A stretch of DNA of 14,694 nt from NCBI GenBank assembly GCA_030592225.1, contig JAUVJT010000032.1, positions 1 through 14,694 on the forward strand, given 5' to 3'. Below the pieces are notes generated by a model. That model was given only the letters and a program-made list of their open reading frames with translations, did no database searches and was not told the origin of the DNA. Numbering within the stretch: position 1 is the first letter of the stretch; each line of letters begins with the position of its first letter. Positions 1 through 5,572 of this stretch are shown here, piece by piece. The DNA comes from Candidatus Stahliibacteriota bacterium. GTDB lineage: Bacteria > Hydrothermota > Tepidihabitantia > B3-TA06. A program made the position numbers and the translations under genes.

Positions 1-79
1 CCCAGGAAGTGCCTGGGCTTCAAAACACCCCTCGAAGTCGCTAACCTTAGTGTTGCACTTCAACGTTGAATGTAGGACT
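1..79 (+). mobile_element. Right end of an IS30-family insertion sequence (transposase C-terminus), cut by window edge
   Basis: Frame 1 from the first base encodes PRKCLGFKTP, then LEVANLS and VALQR, followed by TGA at 67-69. This matches the usual C-terminus of IS30-family transposases, which end in a PRKCLG(F/Y)KTP motif and then VALQ/VALR. The DDE catalytic part and the left end lie outside the window. The right boundary is inferred: similarity of the downstream frame to the neighbouring lipoproteins resumes at about position 80 (residues YFNW), so the element and its inverted repeat should end between 70 and 80. The family call rests on recognition of a short tail. The exact IS and its target duplication cannot be seen. 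Confidence 0.72.
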
Positions 80-370
80 TACTTTAATTGGGGGTTCATG
101 AATGACACGATCCGACTTACACCCAAAGAGCAATCTACGACAGAAGGTGACAATTATTTCGAAATACTTTATCATGGCGACACCCTCTCGATGAAAGTTG
201 AGTATTCGCATTATAAGGACAACAACGCAGCATCAACAACTCGTTTGACGGGAATAGGTATTATACAGCAGTTAATTTCTTTCCGATACGGGGAAGAAGG
301 TTACTCAAATATCTCCGACCGTCTCCTGTATTTCTACAACGGGGTTGACACGATCTGGAAAGCGGAATAG
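80..370 (+). pseudogene. C-terminal remnant of a lipoprotein paralog interrupted by the IS element
   Basis: This frame is open from the window edge, and a GTG at 50 lies inside the IS end. It ends at TAG 368-370. From about 80 onward the protein aligns with the C-terminal module of the two downstream lipoproteins: YF...NDTI.L..K, then GDTLSMKVEY (compare ENLLSINLEY), TRLTGIG, and the ending SDRLLYFYNGVDTIWKAE. It lacks a signal peptide, lipobox cysteine and FN3-like module. It is therefore best read as the 3' remainder of a first array member split by the IS30-type insertion. Its last 66 bases are 55/66 identical to the end of the next gene. It may still be translated from an IS-internal start, but would give a cytoplasmic fragment. 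Function of the intact form is unknown. Confidence 0.7.
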
Positions 371-376
371 GAGGTT
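311..376 (+). repeat. Array 3'-end repeat, copy 1
   Basis: The 66 bases covering the last codons, the stop and the following GAGGTT match 1259-1324 at 55 of 66 positions. A third, more diverged copy covers 2502-2555 without the trailing GAGGTT. The repeat marks tandem duplication of the lipoprotein gene unit and offers homology for recombination between array members. Confidence 0.7.
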
Positions 377-407
377 GATGATGCAACAAAAAAGGAGGAA
401 AACATGA
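369..407 (+). promoter_or_regulatory. Stop-overlapping Shine-Dalgarno plus 8-codon leader minicistron
   Basis: The stop codon of the preceding remnant is embedded in AGGAGG (369-374), which sits 6 nt before an ATG at 381. That ATG opens MQQKRRKT and stops at TGA 405-407, overlapping the lipoprotein start at 404 as ATGA. The lipoprotein's own ribosome site (AAAGGAGG, 391-398) lies inside this minicistron. The layout would couple translation of the downstream gene to ribosomes finishing the leader. Expression of the 8-residue peptide is inferred from spacing only. Confidence 0.35.
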
Positions 408-1318
408 AAAGAGTTTTGGCGATTTCTGCGATCCTTGCCGGAATCGCTTTCCTGGGATGCAATAAGACGTACGAGCCTGACCCGCCCACCTTGATTGCGC
501 CCGCTAACGGCGCGGTTTTCGACACGCTTCCGCCCGCCTTCGTCTGGAACTCAGATGAGTTTGCAGACGGCTACAAAATCATGATAGACGACGCTAGTAT
601 TACGTCGGTAGATTGTTTGATATCTATCGATGTGGAGGATACCACCTACACCATGCCGCAGGAAACGTTCGATACCCTGAAAAATGGAATCTATTGCTGG
701 GTAGCAGCCGTATGCAAGGATCCTGACGACAACGACATCGGTGTCATAACCTGGGGAGAAAGTTGGAGCTTCGTCATCAACAAACCAGACGAACCGCAAG
801 GCCTCGACCTCGACACAACCTACTTCCCGTTCGGACTGGGGTATGAGTGGTGTTACGAAAGGTATGAGTGGTATTGTGATGAAGATGAATCTTGGATTGC
901 TTACGATACCTTTACTAACACGGTAACTGATTCATTCTGGGAATCAGATACATTGTTTTTTCAATATAACTCAACCACTTCTTATGTCAGGATCTGGAAA
1001 AATAAAACTGAGGTACTCGGAGAAATAATTGAGTTGATACCTGAACCTGAGACCCGAATTAAGACTTCACCCTGGGGCACAGAGAGTACCTTTTCAATAG
1101 GCTACAAAGAAGATACTCTCTCTGTTTCTGAACGGTATCAAGCCCCTGAAGGTGTTTACCCTGATGAATATAGTGCGAATAACACGAGATTAATTGGAAT
1201 CGGCTTTATAAGAGGCGGACACTCAGTAGATAGCCCTGTCAATTACTGGGGTCATGGAATCTCCGATCGTCTCCTCTACTTCTACAACGGGATTGACACA
1301 ATTTATAAGACGGATTAG
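404..1318 (+). CDS. Lipoprotein with one FN3-like module and a conserved C-terminal module, function unknown
   Basis: This 304-residue protein begins with a type II signal peptide, MKR followed by a hydrophobic stretch and lipobox FLGC, so Cys19 should be lipidated. Residues about 26-126 form one FN3-like beta-sandwich module, recognised by PTLIAPANGAVFD..PPAFVW, then DTTYTMP and a GIYCWVAAV strand. A linker containing LDTTYFPFGL (about 137-146) leads into a C-terminal module that ends SDRLLYFYNGIDTIYK and is shared with both neighbours. AAAGGAGG lies upstream of ATG 404. The gene is second in a tandem array of three paralogs. Base composition changes sharply inside it: one 60-base line in the FN3 part (481-540) is about 68% GC, while one in the C-terminal part (961-1020) is about 37%. 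The module could bind or scaffold something at the cell surface, but no catalytic residues were recognised. Confidence 0.85.
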   Translation: MKRVLAISAILAGIAFLGCNKTYEPDPPTLIAPANGAVFDTLPPAFVWNSDEFADGYKIMIDDASITSVDCLISIDVEDTTYTMPQETFDTLKNGIYCWVAAVCKDPDDNDIGVITWGESWSFVINKPDEPQGLDLDTTYFPFGLGYEWCYERYEWYCDEDESWIAYDTFTNTVTDSFWESDTLFFQYNSTTSYVRIWKNKTEVLGEIIELIPEPETRIKTSPWGTESTFSIGYKEDTLSVSERYQAPEGVYPDEYSANNTRLIGIGFIRGGHSVDSPVNYWGHGISDRLLYFYNGIDTIYKTD

Positions 1319-1324
1319 GAGGTT
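1259..1324 (+). repeat. Array 3'-end repeat, copy 2
   Basis: This is the counterpart of 311-376 at the end of the second lipoprotein gene. It includes the stop codon and the Shine-Dalgarno-like TAGGAGG that overlaps it. Confidence 0.7.
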
Positions 1325-1361
1325 CAAAATGCAAAATCAGTTGATAATTAGGAGAAAAGAA

Positions 1362-2555
1362 ATGAAACAAGCCCTCAAGATAGTGGCGATTATAGTCGTA
1401 ATCGCGGCAGCAATCATTGGATGCAACAGGGTTGACCTGGCGGCGCCGACCTTAATTTCACCTGCTGACGGCGCGCCCCTCTATTCAGGGCTAACCTTTA
1501 TCTGGAGTTCGGGTCAGGAAGCCGAAGAGTACGTAATCCACGTCTGGACCGGCTCCACGGACGTAATCCAGGAGACGCTTACCGATACGACCTACGTAAT
1601 GTCGGACAGCGCGTTCTCGGCGCTTACCTACGGCGCCTACAATTGGGCAGTGGCTTCGGTGGCCGGTTCCCGGCAGGAGTGGAGCGAAACCCGCAGCTTC
1701 TCCCTGTCGCAGCCCGGGGCACCTGTGCTAATAGCTCCAGAAGACGGCGCGATCTTTGATGCCGAGCCGCCCACCTTTGTCTGGCATGCCGATTCCTTGA
1801 ATCCCGACTATGTGATTCGTGTTGTATTCACCACCGACACCAGCACAGTACTTGAAGACACCCTGACCGATACCACCTACGCGATGTCAACGGAAGTGTT
1901 TGACGGGCTAACCAATGGCACCTACTCCTGGTGGGTGGGCAGCGTGGTAACCAACGGGTTGATCTTAAGCAGCACTCGCACCTTTGATATCGATAAACCG
2001 ATTCTACTCGATCTCGACACCACCTACTTCCCGTTCGGGCTGAGTTACGAATGGAAGTTTGAACAACATGAGCACGGTTACGACGATTCGGACGCATGGA
2101 ATAATTACGATACTTTCCGTGTATGGGTTGTAGATTCATTCTGGGTAAGTGATACCTTATTCATCCAATTGCAGAGCGAAGGTACCAGGAGCTACCCTGG
2201 GCAAATCTACGAATTGAGTAACCCTGTCAAGATCATAAATGACAGCATACCCATAAGCATGCCCGGATATTTCTTCACCGCACACGATACAATACCTCTT
2301 TCTACGAAACATGATACGACCTTGACCGCGACATATGGATTAACTTCAGCTTATTCTGAAAACCTCCTTTCTATTAATCTGGAATATGAGAGAGGTGTGT
2401 CAGATGAGTGCTGTTATAACAGGCTATCAAGGCAAAAAGGTATCGGAACTCTCTCCCAGAGGTTTGGCTGCGATTCGCCATGGGCAAGTTCTACAACTTA
2501 TGACCGCCTCCTCTACTTCTACAACGGCCAGGACACGGTCTACAAGGTGGATTAG
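1362..2555 (+). CDS. Lipoprotein with two FN3-like modules and the shared C-terminal module, function unknown
   Basis: From ATG 1362 this is a 397-residue protein with signal peptide MKQALK plus a long hydrophobic core and lipobox IIGC (Cys21). Two FN3-like modules follow. Residues about 28-116 start PTLISPADGAP and contain DTTYVMS; residues about 119-211 start PVLIAPEDGAI and contain DTTYAMS. The linker LDTTYFPFGL (about 218-227) and the C-terminal module ending YDRLLYFYNGQDTVYK match the upstream paralog. The start is chosen for its ordinary lipoprotein N-terminus and AGGAG 7 nt upstream. An in-frame ATG at 1329 with a stronger AGGAGG 6 nt upstream would add 11 residues (MQNQLIIRRKE). The extra module compared with its neighbour indicates internal duplication. 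It is probably exported and anchored to a membrane; the ligand is unknown. Confidence 0.85.
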   Translation: MKQALKIVAIIVVIAAAIIGCNRVDLAAPTLISPADGAPLYSGLTFIWSSGQEAEEYVIHVWTGSTDVIQETLTDTTYVMSDSAFSALTYGAYNWAVASVAGSRQEWSETRSFSLSQPGAPVLIAPEDGAIFDAEPPTFVWHADSLNPDYVIRVVFTTDTSTVLEDTLTDTTYAMSTEVFDGLTNGTYSWWVGSVVTNGLILSSTRTFDIDKPILLDLDTTYFPFGLSYEWKFEQHEHGYDDSDAWNNYDTFRVWVVDSFWVSDTLFIQLQSEGTRSYPGQIYELSNPVKIINDSIPISMPGYFFTAHDTIPLSTKHDTTLTATYGLTSAYSENLLSINLEYERGVSDECCYNRLSRQKGIGTLSQRFGCDSPWASSTTYDRLLYFYNGQDTVYKVD

Positions 2556-2627
2556 CGAAACCTTTTAGACCCCCGGATACGTCTTATTCATAAAAGTTTG
2601 CCGCGCCGCAACCGACGGAATAAATCG

Positions 2628-2655
2628 TTGACAACGCGGTATTTCTTTCTAAACT
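2628..2655 (+). promoter_or_regulatory. Possible sigma-70-like promoter before the DUF3108 gene
   Basis: A perfect TTGACA (2628-2633) is followed after 16 nt by TAAACT (2650-2655), a 4/6 match to TATAAT. Transcription would then start near 2662. That leaves the AGGAG at 2655-2659 upstream of the transcript and gives an almost leaderless mRNA. Either the gene is expressed that way or the match is chance. Confidence 0.25.
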
Positions 2656-2666
2656 AGGAGTGAGTC

Positions 2667-3362
2667 ATGAAGATATTACTATTTCTATACTTGGCCGCAC
2701 TGCCTCATAAAGAGGTGCTGACCTACGACGTGCATCTGGGGCCGCTGTACGCCGGCGAGATGAAGCTCTCGTTTAGCCAGACCGAATTCGAGGGCCAGCC
2801 CTGCTACCGGTTCCGCTCGGTGCTGACCTCGCTGGAAAGCCTTTCATGGCTGTTCGTGCTGAACGACACCATCTACTCCTACGTAACCCGGGACTCCTTC
2901 AAGGTGCTTTACGTTGAGAAGCGGATGCACGAGACAAACTACGACACCATCATCAGGGTACGCTACGACTGGGAAACCAACCGCATTCTGTACGAGGATG
3001 ACTCCTCCTACCCGCTCCTGCCCGGCACCCTGGATATCGTGTCGATATATTATTTCTTCAGACTCAACCCGCTGGCAGTAGGTGAGGAGCGCGACGTGGT
3101 GCTGCACGCCGACCGGGTTACCGAAACAGCAACCGTCCAGGCGGTTAAGGAAGTGTGGGTACGCTCGCAAGCCTCGCCCCAGGGCAGATTCTGGACAACC
3201 AAGCTGGTTCCTGACGTATCGGGCAAGGGCAGCTTTGGCTCGGGCGGCAACCTGATCTTTTACCTGACCAATGACGACCACCTCTATCCTGCGTTAATCA
3301 GGACAGTTATGACCATCGGCTCCATCAACGCCCGCCTGAAATGGGTATGGAGGGAGCCGTAA
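2667..3362 (+). CDS. DUF3108-like secreted or periplasmic protein
   Basis: This 231-residue protein opens with a short hydrophobic leader (MKILLFLYLAALP) and then LTYDVHLGPLYAGEMKLSF. That Y-x-V-x-x-G-x-x-x-G-E/x pattern at the mature N-terminus is typical of DUF3108 proteins. The middle has beta-rich segments and the LDIVSIYYFFRLNPL block (about 122-136), matching the family's conserved YYFR region. The end LIFYLTNDDHLYPALIRTVMTIGSINARL corresponds to the final strands where the family reads W.T.D....P. Length is normal for the family. The biochemical role is not established; an envelope or lipid-carrier function is only inference from fold and export. AGGAG sits 7 nt before ATG 2667. Its nearest neighbours are the lipoprotein array and, downstream, the ManC gene. 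Confidence 0.75.
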   Translation: MKILLFLYLAALPHKEVLTYDVHLGPLYAGEMKLSFSQTEFEGQPCYRFRSVLTSLESLSWLFVLNDTIYSYVTRDSFKVLYVEKRMHETNYDTIIRVRYDWETNRILYEDDSSYPLLPGTLDIVSIYYFFRLNPLAVGEERDVVLHADRVTETATVQAVKEVWVRSQASPQGRFWTTKLVPDVSGKGSFGSGGNLIFYLTNDDHLYPALIRTVMTIGSINARLKWVWREP

Positions 3363-3389
3363 TATATCTCCAATCTCCACGATATCGCT

Positions 3390-3422
3390 CCCTCTCCCTT
3401 TGGGAGAGGGTTGGGGTGAGGG
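3390..3422 (+). repeat. Dispersed hairpin repeat (CCCTCTCCC / GGGAGAGGG type)
   Basis: A perfect 9-bp stem CCCTCTCCC (3390-3398) with loop TTT pairs with GGGAGAGGG (3402-3410), followed by TTGGGGTGAGGG. This short palindromic unit is familiar from intergenic regions of many bacterial genomes. Its antisense frame gives the spurious peptide PSPQPSPKGRG. No run of T follows, so it is not a classical terminator. Confidence 0.75.
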
Positions 3423-3453
3423 AAAACTCACCGACAATACAAGAGGAATGATT

Positions 3454-4503
3454 ATGACGACATCATCTAAAAATTCGAACATCCACGCCGTGCTCCTGGT
3501 CGGAGGAAAGGGTGAGCGTTTCTGGCCGCTCAGCACGCCGGAAAGACCAAAACAATTCTTGAAGATATTTTCACCCAAATCAATGGTAAAAGAGACAGCC
3601 GACCGCATAAGCTCGCTGATACCAAAGACAAACGTCCACTACGTGCTCCCCCCCCATCTGGTTGATTCGTTGAAGCAGGAGATAGCAGGCGTCAAGAATA
3701 AGAACATGATAATTGAACCCCAGGGTCGCAACACCGCTCCGGCCATTGCGCTTGCCGCAAGAGCGCTGCGGGACGAACCTGATGCTGTGATGGCGGTGCT
3801 GCCCGCCGATCACCTGATATCTCCAGAAAGAACGTTTCTTGCCGACCTTAAAACTGCAGCCCGATTGGCAAAAAAAGGATACCTGGTAACCTTCGGGATT
3901 CCCCCGGACAGGCCTGAAACCGGCTACGGATATATCGAGATTAACAAGGGCCAGCCGCTGGGTAGGCGAGGGTTCAAGGCCAAACGCTTCAGGGAGAAGC
4001 CGGATTTGCCGACGGCTAAAAGATACCTCAAATCGGGTAACTTCTTTTGGAACTCTGGGATGTTCGTGTGGAAGGTTTCTTCGATTATCCAGGCGTTCCG
4101 TGAACATCATCCCGGAATTTACAAGGGACTGCTCGATAGTGCCGCATTGTCTAAGGCACCCACTCTCAGGAGTTATGAAAAACTGGAAGCCGCCTCTATT
4201 GATTATGCCGTCATGGAGAAGGCCAGGAATGTGGCGATTCTGCCTGCAAAATTCCGTTGGGACGACGTTGGCTCCTGGAGCGCTTTAGAGCGTCATTTAT
4301 CAAAAGGACTTGACAAAAACACTAGGATTGGTAAACTTATAGTACTGGACAGCGAAGGATGCATCGCGGTCGCTCCCCAAGGCGAGATTGCCCTTTTGGG
4401 CGTACGCGATCTTGTGATAGTAAAATCTGGAGATAAAGTACTTGTTTGTGCAAAAGATCGGGGCGCCGATATCAAGAAGCTTCTTGCCCGGCGGACTCGT
4501 TGA
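3454..4503 (+). CDS. manC: Mannose-1-phosphate guanylyltransferase (GDP-mannose pyrophosphorylase)
   Basis: This 349-residue enzyme should make GDP-mannose from GTP and mannose 1-phosphate in the cytoplasm, feeding mannosylated or fucosylated envelope glycans. The nucleotidyltransferase signature GGKGERFWPLS..RPKQFL spans residues 17-36, with Lys33 in the PKQFL motif. It is followed by EPQGRNTAPAIALAA (88-102), LPADH (116-120), TGYGYIE (156-162), FREKPD (179-184), WNSGMFVW (199-206) and RWDDVGSW (268-275). All are hallmarks of the ManC/RfbM family. It is the short form, without the phosphomannose isomerase domain of bifunctional ManC. ATG 3454 is chosen because AGAGGA lies 6 nt upstream. An in-frame GTG at 3400 falls inside the hairpin repeat and an ATG at 3448 abuts the ribosome site. 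The SPOR gene starts 19 nt after its stop. Confidence 0.93.
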   Translation: MTTSSKNSNIHAVLLVGGKGERFWPLSTPERPKQFLKIFSPKSMVKETADRISSLIPKTNVHYVLPPHLVDSLKQEIAGVKNKNMIIEPQGRNTAPAIALAARALRDEPDAVMAVLPADHLISPERTFLADLKTAARLAKKGYLVTFGIPPDRPETGYGYIEINKGQPLGRRGFKAKRFREKPDLPTAKRYLKSGNFFWNSGMFVWKVSSIIQAFREHHPGIYKGLLDSAALSKAPTLRSYEKLEAASIDYAVMEKARNVAILPAKFRWDDVGSWSALERHLSKGLDKNTRIGKLIVLDSEGCIAVAPQGEIALLGVRDLVIVKSGDKVLVCAKDRGADIKKLLARRTR

Positions 4504-4522
4504 AACCCTAGGAGGTGCATAG

Positions 4523-4927
4523 ATGAAACGTATAATTGCACTGGCTCTCATCGTATTGATGTTCGCGGCCGTAGGATGCGTACCGCGCAAGACCACCAAG
4601 GTCGTCTCTCCTGGCGAGGACTACTCGCTGTACGACATGGAGGAAACTACTACCACGACCACGACGACTACTACCACGGGAGCGACAGCGCCCGGCTACA
4701 GGGTGCAGATATTTGCCTCGAGCACCAATGAAGGCGCGGAGAACATCGCCAGTGAAGCGCGTTTCAAGTTCACTGAGAAGGTCTACGTCGAATACGAGGC
4801 GCCGTACTATAAAGTACGGGTGGGCGACTACAAGAACCGTGCGGACGTCGAGATACTTCGCGAGAAATCAAAAAATCTCGGCTACCCTGACGCCTGGATA
4901 GTCCAGACGGAGGTCAATGCCCAGTAA
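4523..4927 (+). CDS. SPOR-domain lipoprotein
   Basis: This is a 134-residue protein with signal peptide MKRIIALALIVLMFAAVGC (lipobox AVGC, Cys19). A short linker contains an unbroken run of 11 threonines (residues 42-52). The SPOR domain covers about residues 57-130: GYRVQIFASSTNEGAENIASEA, YVEYEAPYYKVRVGDYKNRADVEILREKSKNLGYPDAWIV. SPOR domains bind peptidoglycan glycan strands stripped of stem peptides, usually at division sites or sites of wall remodelling. The Thr-rich tether probably spans from the membrane anchor to the wall. AGGAGG lies 7 nt before ATG 4523. The 3' end overlaps the next start by 11 nt, so the two genes are probably cotranscribed. Confidence 0.85.
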   Translation: MKRIIALALIVLMFAAVGCVPRKTTKVVSPGEDYSLYDMEETTTTTTTTTTTGATAPGYRVQIFASSTNEGAENIASEARFKFTEKVYVEYEAPYYKVRVGDYKNRADVEILREKSKNLGYPDAWIVQTEVNAQ

Positions 4928-5504
4928 GCTGCTCGTAGCAACCGGCAACGAGGGTAAACTAAGGGAATTCAAGAAAGTACTCGCGGGGGTATGCGACGTT
5001 TTATCCCCCCGTGAGCTTTCGCTTTTATTACGCAACGTGAAGGAAGGCACCAATTACGCCGAAAACGCCGTTCTCAAAGCAAAAGTATACAGTGACCAGT
5101 TTGACGGATTGATATGCGGTGAGGATTCGGGACTGGAAGTTGATGCCCTGGACGGCAGACCCGGACCGCTTTCGGCAAGATACGGCGGCGAGGATACTCC
5201 GCATACTGAAAAGTGCCGATTGATTCTGAACGAGTTGAAGGACGTGGCACTGTATAACCGGACGGCACGGTTCAGGGCGACCATTGCGCTGGTTGATGGT
5301 GATAACGTTGAGACGTTCGAGGGGACACTTGAGGGCTGGATAGGTTTCGAGTACAAGGGAGAAGAGGGATTCGGCTACGACCCCATATTTATTCCGCAGG
5401 GATTCTCGCGGACAAACGCGGAGTTGGGCATGGTTATCAAGAACCGCATCAGCCACCGGGCCAAAGCGATCGGTAAGCTGGCCGAATATTTGAGAAACCG
5501 GTAG
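4917..5504 (+). CDS. rdgB: RdgB/HAM1-family XTP/dITP pyrophosphatase
   Basis: This 195-residue enzyme hydrolyses deaminated purine nucleoside triphosphates (dITP, XTP, ITP) to monophosphates plus pyrophosphate, cleansing the nucleotide pool. Family motifs are all present: KLLVATGNEGKLREF (residues 4-18), NYAENAVLKA (46-55) with the metal-site Glu49, GEDSGLEVDALDGRPG (68-83) with the catalytic Asp70, SARY (86-89), FGYDPIF (152-158) and SHRAKAI (179-185). Length is normal. ATG 4917 lies within the end of the SPOR gene, with GGAGG immediately upstream at 4909-4913, which suggests translational coupling. Its TAG stop lies inside the inverted repeat that begins at 5501. Confidence 0.95.
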   Translation: MPSKLLVATGNEGKLREFKKVLAGVCDVLSPRELSLLLRNVKEGTNYAENAVLKAKVYSDQFDGLICGEDSGLEVDALDGRPGPLSARYGGEDTPHTEKCRLILNELKDVALYNRTARFRATIALVDGDNVETFEGTLEGWIGFEYKGEEGFGYDPIFIPQGFSRTNAELGMVIKNRISHRAKAIGKLAEYLRNR

Positions 5505-5566
5505 GGGCGACGCATACCCTATGAGCGCCTGAATCGCTCAAGGGGCACACTGTGCCGTGCCCCTAC
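5501..5566. repeat. Inverted-repeat-bounded dispersed element, copy A
   Basis: The segment is bounded by perfect 8-bp inverted repeats, GTAGGGGC (5501-5508) and GCCCCTAC (5559-5566). An inner stem pairs GGGGCAC with GTGCCCC (5542-5548 and 5557-5563). Positions 5508-5553 match 11572-11617 at 41 of 46 bases. It fills the gap between two convergent genes and overlaps the rdgB stop. It could act as a bidirectional stem-loop, but no T-run is present. Confidence 0.7.
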
Positions 5567-5572
5567 GAATAT

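Noticed and set aside
3390..3410. Rho-independent terminator of the DUF3108 gene
   Set aside because: The stem is strong but is followed by TTGGGGTGAGGG rather than a U-run. It fits a dispersed repeat better.
3400..3453. Upstream GTG start for ManC giving an extra 18 residues
   Set aside because: The extension is translated from the hairpin repeat and its flank (MGEGWGEG...). No ribosome site fits, and ATG 3454 has a good one.
3294..3608. Antisense reading frame containing PSPQPSPKGRG
   Set aside because: This peptide is the typical by-product of the dispersed hairpin repeat. The rest runs antisense to the DUF3108 and ManC genes.
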